From positions 105,624,240-105,688,239 of the forward strand of contig OW121742.1 of assembly GCA_933228675.1 (NCBI GenBank): DNA of 64,000 nt, written 5' to 3'. Of the stretch, positions 10,905-23,241 are shown one piece after another. Each line of letters opens with the position of its first letter. Position 1 is the first letter of the stretch. The stretch comes from Stomorhina lunata. Its lineage: Eukaryota > Arthropoda > Insecta > Diptera > Rhiniidae. The notes under the pieces are model-generated. The model was not told the origin of the DNA and did no database searches. It saw only the letters and a program-made list of their open reading frames with translations. Made by a program: the position numbers and the translations under genes.

Positions 10905-13270
10905 CATAAATGTATTTCCCGGCGCGGGGTTGTATGGAAGCTATAACTAAATGTGAACCGATTTCGTCCATTTTCAATGCACAACTTTTTCAAGATATCG
11001 AAAATACTTTTGTAAGATTTTGTTAGTCTACCTGACGGACATAGAAATTTTTCTATAGAAATTTTTCTATAGAAATTTTCCTATAGAAATTTTTCTATAG
11101 AAATTTTCCTATAGAAATTTTTCTATAGAAATTTTTCTATATAAATTTTTCTATATAAATTTTTCTATATAAATTTTTCTATATAAATTTTTCTATAGAA
11201 ATTTTTCTATAGAAATTTTCCTATAAAAATTTTTCTATAGAAATTTTTCTATAGAAATTTTTCTATAGAAATTTTTCTTTAGAAATTTTTCTATAGAAAT
11301 TTTTCTATAGAAATTTTTCTATAGAAATTTTTCTATAGAAATTTTTCTATAGAAATTTTTCTAATGAAATTTTTCTATAGAAATTTTTCTATAGAAATTT
11401 TTCTATAGAAATTTTTCTATAGAAATTTTTCTATAGAAATTTTTCTATAGAAATTTTTCTATAGAAATTTTTCTAATGAAATTTTTCTATAGAAATTTTT
11501 CTATAGAAATTTTTCTATAGAAATTTTTCTATAGAAATTTTTCTATAGAAATTTTTCTATAGAAATTTTTCTATAGAAATTTTTCTTTAGAAATTTTTCT
11601 ATTGAAATTTTTCTATAGAAATTTTTCTATAGAAATTTTTCTAAAGAAATTTTTCTATGGATATTTTTCTATAGAAATTTTTCTATAGAAAGTTTTCTAT
11701 AGAAATTTTTCTATAGAAATTTTTCTATAGAAATTTTTCTATAGAAATTTTTCTATAGAAATTTTTCTATAGAAATTTTTCTGTAGAAATTTTTCTATAG
11801 AAATTTTTCTATAGAAATTTTTCTATAGAAATTTTTCTATAGAAATTTTTCTATTGAAATTTTTCTATAGAAATTCTTCTATAGAAATTTTTCTATTTTT
11901 CTATAGAAATTTTTCTATAGAAATTTTTCTATAGAAATTTTCCTATGGAAATTTTTCTATAGAAATTTTTCTATAGAAATTTTTCTATAGAAATTTTCTA
12001 TAGACATTTTTCTATAGAAATTTTTCTAAAGAAATTTTTCTATGGAAATTTTTCTATAGAAATTTTTTATAGAAATTTTTCTATAGAAAATTTTCTATAG
12101 AAATTTTTCTATAGAAATTTTTCTATAGAAATTTTTCTATAGAAATTTTTCTATAGAAATTTTTCTATAGAAATTTTTCTATAGAAATTTTTCTATAGAA
12201 ATTTTTCTATAGAAATTTTTCTATAGAAATTTTTCTATAGAAATTTTTCTATAGAAATTTTTCTATAGAAATTTTTCTATAGAAATTTTTCTAAAGAAAT
12301 TTTTCTATGGAAATTTTTCTATAGAAATTGTTCTATAGAAATTTCTCTATAGAAATTTTTCTGTACAAGTTTTTCTATAGAAATTTTTCGATAGAAATTT
12401 TTCTATAGAAATTTTTCTATAGAAATTTTTCTATAGAAATTTTTCTATAGAAATTTTTCTATAGAAATTTTTCTATAGAAATTTTTCTATAGAAATTTTT
12501 CTATAGAAATTTTCCTATAGAAATTTTTCTATAGAAATTTTTCTATAGAAATTTTTCTATAGAAATTTTTCTATAGAAATTTTTCTATAGAAATTTTTCT
12601 ATAGAAATTTTTCTATAGAAATTTTTCTGTACAAATTTTTCGATAGAAATTGTTCTATAGAAATTTTTCTATAGAAATTTTTCTATAGAAATTTTTCTAT
12701 AGAAATTTTTCTATAGAAATTTTTCTATAGAAATTTTTCTATAGAAATTTTTCTATAGAAATTTTTCTATAGAAATTTTTCTATAGAAATTTTTCTATAG
12801 AAATTTTTCTATAGAAATTTTTCTATAGAAATTTTTCTATAGAAATTTTTCTATAGAAATTTTTCTATAGAAATTTTTCTGTACAAATTTTTCTATAGAA
12901 ATTGTTCTATAGAAATTTTTCTATAGAAATTTTTCTATAGAAATTTTTCTATAGAAATTTTTCTATAGAAATTTTTCTATAGAAATTTTTCTATAGAAAT
13001 TTTTCTATAGAAATTTTTCTATAGAAATTTTTCTATAGAAATTTTTCTATAGAAATTTTTCTATAGAAATTTTTCTAAAGAAATTTTTCTATGGGAATTT
13101 TTTTATAGAAATTTTTCTATAGAAATTTTTCTATAGAAATTTTTCTATAGAAAATTTTCTATAGAAATTTTTCTATAGAAATTTTTCTATAGAAATTTTT
13201 CTATAGAAATTTTTCTATAGAAATTTTTCTATAGAAATTTTTCTATAGAATTTTTGATGGTGGGTAAAAA
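10905..13270 (-). mobile_element. DINE/mini-me remnant split by a satellite array
   Basis: The left piece (10905-11042) carries a family-like stretch (GAAGCTATAACTAAATGTGA, then CGATTT) and ends CTGACGGACAT, the reverse complement of the GTCY core. The right piece (13253-13270) is GATGGTGGGTAAAAAAA, like the reverse complement of the 5' start of other copies (GGTGGTGAAGGGTATAATAA). Between them lies the 14-bp satellite where about 130 bp of element would be expected. The order and orientation fit one minus-strand element; the right piece is short, so this is inference. Confidence 0.45.
11043..13252. repeat. 14-bp satellite, about 158 copies
   Basis: The unit TAGAAATTTTTCTA is repeated with period 14 and few substitutions. 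It contains the self-complementary TCTATAGA. Variant monomers recur: CTGTACAA-type units at 12361, 12627 and 12879 (spacings 266 and 252, i.e. 19 and 18 monomers), and CTAAAGAAATTTTTCTATGG at 11641, 12026, 12291 and 13075. This shows block duplication of higher-order segments. Confidence 0.95.
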
Positions 13271-14640
13271 AATTTAAGTTTTTTCGTTACCGTTCGTAAT
13301 GGTAGCCGCGGTCCTGATAGGGTTAATCTAATACCCTGTAAAATTGTTTTGCAACCATAAATTATTGACTGCTACTTTCATTTCGTTTATCAAAAACTTT
13401 TTTTTCAAATAAATAAAATAAAGTTTTGTTTATTTTCAATTAGACTTAAAAATAAATAAATTTCAAAGTTAAACAAAATTTATTTGTGGTTTTGTGTTAT
13501 TTATCTAAAAGTAATTCTGTTGGTGTTGCGAGCTCAAACACTCCAAAAATAAGACAAGATATTTATCAAAATAGATTTTTTTTTGGTATCATTTAGAAAA
13601 CTTGAACCCGTCACAATCATCACAAGCGATAAAAGATCTACAAACCCAGAAAAAACACACATTTATTCAGAGATATTTAACTTTAAATAAAATCTTGATT
13701 GTGTTTCGTATTTTTCTTTTTTTGAAACCACGAATTATTGAAACAGTTATAAAAAGGTGATATCAATTTGATTGTGTTTAACGGTTTTTTTTAAGAGCGA
13801 TGAAAATAAAATTAACTGTCAATTAGGTTATATTTTTCGAACATTTAAAAAAGGCCAATTCAATTTTTCTTTAGAATTATTATAACAAAAAGTGAGTCAA
13901 CGATAATAAGGCTTAAGCAAAATCAATTCCGATGTTTAACTCAAAACTTAAGTTATTATAACACGGGTTCAAATCCTAGGTCGAACAACTTAATATAGAC
14001 AATTATATCTTGCTTTAGGGGTCTTAACAATTATTTTTAAAAATATTTTTTCTTTGCTATAAGATTTCAACAATAATTATTTAATAACTCCTGTCAATAT
14101 TATGATTAATTATGTTCAGATTTCATTTATCATTTAAATTCTATAAAAACTCAAAAAGTTTAAAAAAGCACAATCACTTTAAATAATTATTCAAATAAAT
14201 ACGAGAACTTTACCAGGTCCGGCTTGCCGTAAACAATACCCGTCAAATGATGGCGCCAACATTTGTATTCTCGAGAAGTTCCCGATGCTTTCGTATATTT
14301 TGATTTCTCCAGCAATTTTTTATTATTAGCAAAAAAAAATATTGAAATATTAATATTTATTTAAAAGTATTAAGCATCTAATTGCATTAACAAGTCTATA
14401 GAAAATTTTAATTTATTGTTTACTATAATCCCGGTTTAAAGCTTAAATTTGTTAAGCAAACAAAAATGATTAAGCCAAAAACCACAAAATAGTCATATAG
14501 AATTTTAAAGATTATTGGGCAAAATTGATTAAAAAATTAATGACCGAATATAAACACCTACACTTAGAATTTGAAAATAACTGCTTAGTAATATTAGGGG
14601 TATTCACGTAATTATCACCAGTTTTACAAGGTAAAAGAGG
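13271..14640. other. AT-rich intergenic DNA
   Basis: No coding region is supported. GGGTTCAAATCCTAGG at about 13963-13978 resembles a Pol III B box, but no tRNA fold surrounds it. Otherwise nothing is recognised. Confidence 0.45.
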
Positions 14641-14649
14641 AAGATCTAG

Positions 14650-14985
14650 GGCCAAATTTGTACACCATCTAAGTATACCAATAGGCTTAAAATCACTTTC
14701 TGAGTCGACTTAACAATGTCAGTCCGTCCGTTCGTCCGTCTGAACGACTTGATTACAAGCTTTGCATCGGGGTCTAATGCAAAGCTTGTAATCAAAGTAC
14801 AGGTTGCATTTCTAAAGGTAATTTTATAAAATTTGGTACAATTTGAAAGTAGGCTATTAAAATTGGTTAATTATTCCATTTCAGTCCATTATTTTCCATT
14901 TCAGTCCATTATTTTTAGTACCTCTAATAGGTCTCACCTCCCAGAATTGAGGTTTTGGCCACAAATTCTCATATCGTTGGTCTCA
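14650..14985 (+). mobile_element. Divergent DINE/mini-me-type fragment
   Basis: It contains ATACCAATAGGCTTAAAATC, CTTTCTGAGTCGACTTAA and GTCCGTCCGTTCGTCCGTC, the family core, followed by AATCAAAGTACAGGTTGCA and the CCAGAATTGA...GGCCACAAAT region. It lacks the TACCCTTCACC start and the 3' hairpin. A 19-bp inverted repeat is inserted next to the GTCY tract. Confidence 0.7.
14749..14795. repeat. Perfect 19-bp inverted repeat in DINE fragment
   Basis: TTGATTACAAGCTTTGCAT (14749-14767) and its exact reverse complement (14777-14795) flank the 9-base loop CGGGGTCTA. In related copies this place holds GGACCCCCATGTAAACCTTG, then TAATCAAA, only once. The local sequence was therefore duplicated in inverted orientation in this copy. 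Confidence 0.85.
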
Positions 14986-15164
14986 TGTAGAAGGGTCTAA
15001 CTCATTCTTTTTCGAAATTTTTTTTTTGTGATTCCAATACATTTAAAGCAAATACACCTCCTCACAAAAATTTAAGGCAATTTTATCAAAGTTAACGGAT
15101 ATTTAAGTGATTTTCTGAAAGGCCCTAACTAAAAATATATTTTATATTTTATATATAAAAGCCC

Positions 15165-16945
15165 AACAAATAATATAAAACTTTCGAATCTTAAAGCTTT
15201 AAACTTTTGTCGACAAAATTTCTGAGAAAGAGAACTTTCAATATCAAAAGCTTTCCTATAGGCAACTTTTTCGAAACTTTCGAATCTTAAAGCTTTCGGT
15301 TGGATGTACAATGATTTCTTTTATTAAACTTTTGACGACAACATTTTTCGGATAGAAAACTTTCAATATCAAAAGCTTTCCTATATGTAACTTTTTCGAA
15401 ACTTTCGAATCTTAAAGCTTTCGGTTGGATGTACAATGATTTCTTTTATTAAACTTTTGACGACAACATTTTTCGGATAGAAAACTTTCAATATCAAAAG
15501 CTTTCCTATAGGCAACTTTTTCGAAACTTTCTAATCTTAAAGCTTTCGGTTAGATGTATAATGATTTCTTATATTAAACTTTTGTTGGCAAAAATTTTCG
15601 TATAGAAAACTTTCAATATAAAAAGCTTTCCTATAGGTAACTTTTTCAAAACTTTCGAATCTTAAAGCTTTCGGTTGGATATACAATGATTTTTTATATT
15701 AAACTTTTGTCGGCAAAATTTTTCGGATAGAAAACTTTTAATATAAAAAGCTTTCCTATAGGTAACTTTTTCGAATCTTTCAAATCTTAAAGCTTTCGGT
15801 TGGATGTACAATGATTTCTTTTATTAAACTTTTGACGACAACATTTTTCGGATAGAAAACTTTCAATATCAAAAGCTTTCCTATAGGTAACTTTTTCGAA
15901 ACTTTCAAATCTTAAAAATTTTCGTATAGAAAACTTTCAATATAAAAAGCTTTCCTATAGGTAACTTTTTCGAAACTTTCGAATCTTAAAGCTTCCGGTT
16001 GGATGTATAATGATTTCTTATATTAAACTTTTGACGACAACATTTTTCGGATAGAAAACTTTCAATATCAAAAGCTTTCCTATAGGTAACTTTTTCGAAA
16101 CTTTCAAATCTTAAAGCTTTCGGTGGGATGTATAATGATTTCTTATATTAAACTTTTGTCGGCAACATTTTTCGGATAGAAAACTTTCAATATAAAAAGC
16201 TTTCATATAGGTAACTTTTTCGAAACTTTCAAATCTTAAAGCTTTCGGTTGGATGCACAATGATTTCTTTTATTAAACTTTTGTCGACAACATTTTTCGG
16301 ATATAAACTTTTAATATCAAAAGCTTTCCTATAGGTAACATTTTCGAAACTTTCGAATCTTAAAGCTTTCGGTTGGATGTATAATGATTTCTTATATTAA
16401 ACTTTTGTTGGCAAAAATTTTCGTATAGAAAACTTTCAATATCAAAAGCTTTCCTATAGGCAACTTTTTCGAAACTTTCGTATATTAAAGCTTTCGGTTG
16501 GATGTATAATGATTTCTTATACTAAACTTTTGTCGACAACAATTTTCGGATAGAAAACTTTCAATATAAAAAGCTTTCCTATAGGTAACTTTTTCGAATC
16601 TTTCAAATCGTAAAGCTTTCGGTTGGATGCACAATGATTTCTTTTATTAAACTTTTGACGACAACATTTTTCGGATAGAAAACTTTCAATATCAAAAGCT
16701 TTCCTATAGGTAACTTTTTAGAAATTTTCAAATCTTAAAGCTTTCGGTTGGATGTATAATGATTTGCAATACTAGAAAACTTTCAATATAAAAAGCTTTC
16801 CTATAGGTAACTTTTTCAAAACTTTCGAATCTTAAAGCTTGTTGTTGGATTTATAATAATATCTTATATTAAACTTTTGTCGGCAAAATTTTTCAGATAG
16901 AAGACCTTCAATATCAAAAGCTTTCCTATAGGTAACTTTAAATAT
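15165..16945. repeat. 125-bp satellite, about 14 copies
   Basis: The marker CTTTCGGTTGGATGTA recurs at 15298, 15423, 15548, 15673, 15798, then 15997, 16122, 16247, 16371, 16496, 16621 and 16746, a 125-base period. One unit near 15900 is shortened. Each unit also holds AAAGCTTTCCTATAGGTAAC and CTTTTTCGAAACTTTCGAA, so it is rich in HindIII-like AAGCTT and TTCGAA dyads. No coding content. Confidence 0.93.
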
Positions 16946-18665
16946 CTAAATCTTTTTAATAAAAACTTTTCACAATAAAAAACACGCCATAAAACTTTCG
17001 ATGTCGAAAAGTTTTCTATTATAAACTTTCGATATCGAAAGATTTATTATACCAAACATTTGTCATCAAAATATTTCAGAAAACTTTTTATATAAAACTA
17101 TCCTATAAAAATATTGCAATATCAAAAGCTTTCTTTTAGATAATTTTAATATCTAAAGCTTTCAAAAAAAAATGTTTATATTAAAAAATCCTTTATGAAA
17201 CTTTCGATGTTGAAACATCGAAAGGATTTCTACTATATAATAAACATTCGATATCGAAAGATTTGTTTAAAAAACTTCCAGTATCAAAAGCTTCCCTATA
17301 GGTAACTTTGTCGACAATATTTTTCGGATAGAAAACTTTCAATATTAAAAGTTTTCCTATAGTTTACTTTAAATATCTAAAGCTTTCTTCTAAAAACATA
17401 GCTTTCCAAAAGCTTTCAATGTCGAAAGGTTTTCTATTATAAGCTTTCTATATCGAAAGATTTTTTATATAAAATATTTGTCGTCAAAAAATTTCAGATA
17501 GAAAACATTTTATATAAAACTTTAATATAGACAAATTTCAATATCAAAAGCTTGCCTTTAGACAACTTTAGTATCAAAAGCTTTCTATAAAATTGTTCAT
17601 ATTTATTAAAAATTCCTATATAAAACTTTCGATGTTGAAAGGATTCGTATAATAAACATTCGATATCAAAAGATTTCTTTTATAAAACTTTTCTATAGAA
17701 AACTTTTGATATAAAAAGCTTTCAACTAAAAATGTTCCATATCAAAAGCATAAAAAAAGAAAAGATTTCCTATATAAAACTTTCTATATCGGAAGGTTAC
17801 CTTTAATAAACTTTTGATATTGAAAGATTTTCTATACAAAACTTTCGATATCAAAAGATTTCTTATATAAAACTTTTGTCGCCAAGATATTTCAGATTGA
17901 ATATCGTCAAGATATTTTAGATTGAATATGCCAACAGATTTCCTGAAGGTTACTTTTAATTTAACCAACGTTTTTCTTCCAAAAACATTCCATATCAAGG
18001 GCTTTCCAGCATAAAACTGCCAATATCTAAAGAATCGATGTCGAAGGCTTTCCTTTATATAACTTTAATATTAAAAGCTTTCTAAAAAATTGTTTATACT
18101 AATAATTCCTATATGAAACTTTCGATGTTAAAAGGATTCCTATAATAAACATTCAATATCGAAAGATTTGTTTTTTTTTAAACTTTCCTATAGAAAACAT
18201 TCAGTATTAAAAGCTTTCCAATAAGTAAGTTTTAATATAAAAAGCTTTCAAAAAGCTCCATATCGAAAGCACAAAAAAAATTTCCTATATGAAACTTTCG
18301 ATGTCGAAAGGTTTCCTTTAGTTAACTTTAGCTATTAAAGTTTTTTTATAGAAAACTTTCGATATCAAAAGATTTCTTATATAAGAATTTTGATATTTCG
18401 GATTGAAAACCTTTTATATCAACAGATTACCGAAAGGTTTATTTTAATATCCAAAGCTTTCTTTTGAAAACAATATACATCAAGAGCTTTCCAATATAAA
18501 ACAGCCAATATGTAAAGACTTTCTATATAAACCGATGTCGAAGGCTATCCTATAATAAACTTTCGATATCGATAGATTTTCTATAGAAAGCTTTTCCTTC
18601 ATAAAACTTTGAATATCGAAAGATTTATATAGAAACATTAAAAGTCAAACTTTCAATATCGAATT
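16946..18665. repeat. Decayed edge of the 125-bp satellite
   Basis: The same words (AAAGCTTTC, AAAACTTTC, AATATCAAAAGC) continue without the regular 125-bp register. The dyad CTTTCGATATCGAAAG appears often here and is absent from the regular part. This is either an older margin of the satellite or a related short-repeat field from which the 125-bp unit arose. Confidence 0.75.
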
Positions 18666-19695
18666 TAGATACAAAAAAAATTTAATGTTAATTTAATGTT
18701 AGTCCCCAGGTCTCTTTAGGGTTAAAGTAATTGCTTTTGTAAAATAAAGAACTTAGTCTTTTAAAAATTATTACTTTTATGTATTTTTATGAAAAGTTTC
18801 TAATAATTTTCTAATATTTCGTATTTCTATACTTAAAAAGAAATAGAAATTTTGACTCTGGCTCCGGTAATGAGAGGGTTAAGCTTCGCCAATATAAAAC
18901 AAAACATTTTAGCATTTTTTTTATTAAAATTTATCAAAAGTAATATTTTTTTTAAAAATTTTACTTAAATTATGACCAAAAATTGTAAATTTCGCGAAAT
19001 TTTATAATTTCAAATCACAAAATGCAGCGAAAGAGTTAAAGATATCGAACTTAACTTTTTTTGAGTTTTAATCATCCAGATGTCTTTTTACATTTGTAAA
19101 TATAATTTGCAAATAAATTTTCAATTTATTTGCAAATATTTTCCTAATGTTTATTTAATTTAGTTACTTCCACTTAAATCCCTAAATTTTCCCTATATTT
19201 TACTATTTACCCCTTATAAACTGTTATGTAAATGGTAAAATCAATATTTACATTTTTGGTATTAAATGTGTTAATTGTATAATGACACTAGTTGCTGCAG
19301 CAGCAGAGAGGCAGACAAAGAGCCAACGACACCTAAGCAATAGCAGGGAGCAGTGGCTGCGGTGACAACGTCATAAGCAGCCATAACTAGAGCAAAACTA
19401 AAATATTTGCTGCCACAAATCTAAAGCCACAATTATAATACTCGTATCAGAATTATAGAAATACTCATACTAAGAGTACAATGTAAACGTATTTACATAT
19501 TTATTATTTCAATGTTTACACGTGTAAATAAAGGATTTTGGACACCACAATATCAAATGTTTACATAAGATAGAAGCTCACAGTTACGACGACTATTTTC
19601 CATATAAAATTTTACTCATTGAATACTTTTTATATATTATATAAAAATCACTCAATTGGATGTTATTTTATGTTTGAATCACACTCAGAACATGA
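18666..19695. other. Intergenic DNA between satellites
   Basis: Mostly AT-rich. A patch at 19288-19400 (CTGCAGCAGCAGAGAGGCAG and following) has clearly higher GC content but no long open frame or splice pattern I can support. It could be a conserved non-coding segment or an old element. Confidence 0.4.
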
Positions 19696-19699
19696 CCTT

Positions 19700-21740
19700 C
19701 AACTTTTCTATAGAAATGTTGTCCTATCGTCAACTTTTCTATAGAAGTGTTGTCCTTTCGTCAGATATCCTATCGTCAACTTTTCTATAGAAATGTCTTA
19801 ATATCGTCAACTTTTCTATAGAAATGTCTTCCTATCGTCAACTTTTCTATAGAAATGTCTTCCTATCGTCAACTTTTCTGTAGAAATGTCTTCCTATCGT
19901 CAACTTTTCTATAGAAATGTCTTCCTATCGTCAACTTTTGTGTAGAAATGTCTTCCTATCGTCAACTTTTCTATAGAAATGTCTTCCTATCGTCAACTTT
20001 TCTATAGAAATGTCTTCCTATCGCCAACTTTTCTATAGAAATGTCTTCCTATCGTCAACTTTTCTATAGAAATGTCTTCCTATCGCCAACTTTTCTATTG
20101 AAATGTCTTCCTATCGTCAACTTTTTTCTAGAAATGTTATCCTATCCTATGAAATGTCTTCCTATTGTCAACTTTTCTCTAGAAATGTTATCCTATCGTC
20201 AACTTTTCTATAGAAATGTCTTCCTATCGTCAACTTTTCTATAGAAATGTCTTCCTATCGTCAATTTTTCTATAGAAATGTGTCCTATCGTCAAGTTTTC
20301 TATAGAAATGTCTTCCTATCGTCAACTTTTCTATAGAAATGTTTTTCTATCGTCAACTTTTCTATAGAAATGCCTTCCTATTGTCAACTTTTCCAAAGAA
20401 ATGTCTACCTATCGTCAACTTTTCTATGGAAATGTCTTCGTTTCGTCAACTTTTCTATAGAAATGTCTTCCTATCTTCAATTTTTTTATAGAAATGTCTT
20501 CCTATCGTCAACTTTTCTATAGAAATGTCTTCCTATCGTCAACTTTTCTATAGAAATGTCTTCCTATCGTCAACTTTTCTATAGAAATGTCTTCCTATCG
20601 TCAACTTTTCTATGGAAATGTCTTCCTATCGTCAACTTTTCTATGGAAATATCTTCCTATCTTCAACTTTTCTATAGAAATGTCTTCCTATCGTCAACTT
20701 TTCTATAGAAATGTCTTCCTAGTGTCAACTTTTCTATAGAAATGTATTCTTATCGTCAACTTTTCTATAGAAATGTTGTCCTGTTGTCAACTATTCCAAA
20801 GAAATGTCTACCTATTGTCAACTTTTCCAAAGAAATGTCTACCTATCGTCAACTTTTCTTTAGAGATGTCTTCCAACCGTCAACTCTTCTATACAAATAT
20901 CTTCCTATCGTCAACTTTTCTATAGAAATGTCTTCCTATGGTCAACTTTTCTATAGAAATGTCTTCCTATCGCCAACTTTTCTGTAAAAATGTCTTCTTA
21001 TCGTCAACTTTTCTATACAAATGTTGTCCTATCGTCAAATTTTCTATAGAAATATCTATCTACCGTCAACTTTTCTATAGTAATGTATTCCTATCGTCAA
21101 CTTTTCTTTATAAATGTCTTCTCATCGTCAACTTTTCTATGGAAATGTCTTTCTATCGTCAACTTTTCTATAGAAATGTTGTTCTATCGTCAACTTTTCT
21201 ATACAAATGTTGTCCTATCGTCAACTTTTCTATAGAAATATCTTCCTACCGTCAACTTTTCTAAAGTAATGTATTCCTATCGTCAACTTTTCTTTATAAA
21301 TGTCTTCTCATCGTCAACTTTTCTGTGGAAATGTCTTCCTATCGTCAACTTTTCTATAGAAATGTTGTCCTATCGTCAACTTTTCTATAGAAATGTTGTC
21401 CTATCGTCAACTTTTCTATAGAAATGTTGTCCCATCGTCAACTTTTCTATATAAATGTTGTCCTATCGTCAACTTTTCTTTAGAAGTGTTGTCCTATCGT
21501 CAACTTTTCTATAGAAATGTTGTCCTATCTTCAACTTTTCTATAGAAATGTTGTGCTATCGTCAACTTTTCTATAGAAATGTTGTCCTATCGTCAACTTT
21601 TCTATATAAATGTCTTCCTAGCGTCAATTTTTCTATAGAAATGTTATCTTATCGTCAACTTTTCTAGAGAAATGTTGTCCTATCGTCAACTTTTCTATAA
21701 AAATGTTGTCTTATCGTCAAATTTTCTATAGAAATATCAT
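19700..21740. repeat. 31-bp satellite, about 65 copies
   Basis: Each unit reads CGTCAACTTTTCTATAGAAA plus TGTCTTCCTAT or TGTTGTCCTAT; starts at 19805 and 19836 give the 31-base period. The TGTCTTCC version predominates to about 21000 and the TGTTGTCC version after about 21340, suggesting separate expansions. Because 31 is 1 modulo 3, triple units give short pseudo-protein repeats with no coding meaning. Confidence 0.95.
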
Positions 21741-22620
21741 CCACATCTATCTCTTAATGATGCTATAAGATATATATAGATGGTCATGGTCAGTGCCCAT
21801 GGGACACTATCTTCCCCCATTCTACTGAGCATATTATAAAATGACACTCTAGGTTGATAGTTATAAACTGTCAAATGTCGCAATTTTATTTGGAAGACTT
21901 TTTTGAATACCCAATATATTGAAAGCAATTTTACTTAATTCTTTTAATTTCAAGCATTAATTTCAAAGATAATTCTATATTTTATCTTCATATTATTACT
22001 CTAAATATTTATAAATCAATTTATTAACTTCCGTTTTATTAAGTAAACAGCCACTTCAAAAAAATTCTTAGCAATTGAAAATCAATCTTTAAATTAAAAT
22101 TTTCAAAATACACTTCAATGAAATGCTTACGAGGAATAAAACAAATATTTGAATTTTAATCTTTTTCAAAATATAAACAAATCATTTTGTGTTTAAGTAA
22201 ACAAAATTTTGAAATTTTACGTTGCAATAAATTTTTAAACATTTAAAAGTAGAAATATAATGAAATAAATTCCCTAAAAACCAAATACCAGAAATAAGTT
22301 TAAAATAATAAAATTTTAATTTTAGAAATTGTGGCTGATGATGAGTAAATAAATTTTTATTTCTATAATAAATTAAAATAACATGAAATAACCTTGATTA
22401 CGAATTGTTTTCAAAAGGAATTTCAAATATTTCAGAAATGCATTTCGTACTTCTGCTTAACGTAAGTGCAATAAATTCAATTGATTTGTAGAGAATTGAA
22501 TCGAAATTTCAATGAAAAAGTTGCCAAAAAAAAAAATAAATTTGGGTTTTGCTAAGAAATTGCTTTTGTTTTAAGGAAATTACAAAAATAATACGAAAAT
22601 AATAAATTTTTAATTTTCAA
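21741..22620. other. AT-rich intergenic DNA downstream of the DUF1091-type genes
   Basis: Sequence is rich in A/T runs with no recognisable gene or bounded element. Confidence 0.45.
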
Positions 22621-22623
22621 AAC

Positions 22624-22629
22624 TTTATT
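22624..22629 (-). promoter_or_regulatory. Candidate poly(A) signal of the left DUF1091-type gene
   Basis: AATAAA on the minus strand lies about 65 bases after the TGA stop at 22694-22696. Such hexamers are common in AT-rich DNA, so it is supported only by position. Confidence 0.4.
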
Positions 22630-22693
22630 GATTTTTTTGATATTTCAAGGAAAATTCTCACATGCATTGAAATACTTTCTTTTTTAACTCAAA

Positions 22694-23241
22694 TCAATTT
22701 TTCAAACGTTTTGTGGATCCTCTTACCCGAATTTCCAGAATTTTGTTTTTATAGTCAGGAGTAAATAGAGAAAAAACACTTTGAAATTTTAGATTAGGCA
22801 AAGGAAATTGAGGACTGGTCACCTCAAAGTAGTCCAAGCTATAGGTTACGTTCTGCAACAAAGAAAAAATAACATTTACCCAAGTTATTTTTTAAAATTC
22901 TTTATCATCTGACTAACCTTCTCTAGAGGACACTTCTGAGGAAACTTTGGCTGTTTCCTTAACTCTTTCATCGTCAATCTGGCTATAGTTCGTTTATTTT
23001 GACTTCCGCTCAATATCTCACACGCATCTATTTTCAGGTCCATTGCATGTAGAATCTTCTTATCCGGCTTCTCGAAATTCAGTACAAATTGTATAGGCAT
23101 TTTTTTCAACTGTTGCTTCAAATGAAAGGAGCCATTCATAACTTTACGGCCATTGTGTTGAACCAATTGTATATCCCATTCAGGCAAGATATCTTTCATG
23201 AATATATCGGCCTCGTAGTCATGCAAAAGGATGTCCACGAG
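22694..23241 (-). CDS. DUF1091-type protein, exons 2-3 (exon 1 not found)
   Basis: Two exons are visible: 22918-23241 (108 codons, after the acceptor TTTTTCTTCCAG) and 22694-22852 (52 residues plus stop, after TTTGTTGCAG), joined at the phase-0 donor AAG|GTTAGT over a 65-base intron. The protein shows FVLNFEKPDKK, LKIDACEILSG, KELRKQPKFPQKCPLEK and PQFPLPNLKF, the order and cysteine spacing of insect DUF1091 proteins (secreted, related to the CheA/CheB and ML lipid-binding-like group; function mostly unknown). Exon lengths and phases match the neighbouring gene at 25082-25979, so the two are paralogs. I could not find a signal-peptide exon between 23241 and 25082. The gene may be 5'-truncated, have a non-canonical first exon, or share the neighbour's first exon. 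An unspliced read-through start at 23355 is unlikely because its extra residues are intron-like. Confidence 0.75.

Noticed and set aside
8100..13252. CRISPR-like regular spacing
   Set aside because: Units are contiguous, without unique spacers, and the context is eukaryotic.
13955..13990. tRNA from GGGTTCAAATCCTAGG
   Set aside because: Only a B-box-like sequence; no acceptor or anticodon stems could be paired.
13310..18880. AGGGTTAA words as telomere-like repeats
   Set aside because: Three isolated occurrences (13317, 18718, 18875), no array; higher flies lack short telomeric repeats of this kind.
20041..21264. Repeated YRQLFYRNVFL-type frames
   Set aside because: Result of the 31-bp satellite read over three units; no independent evidence of coding.
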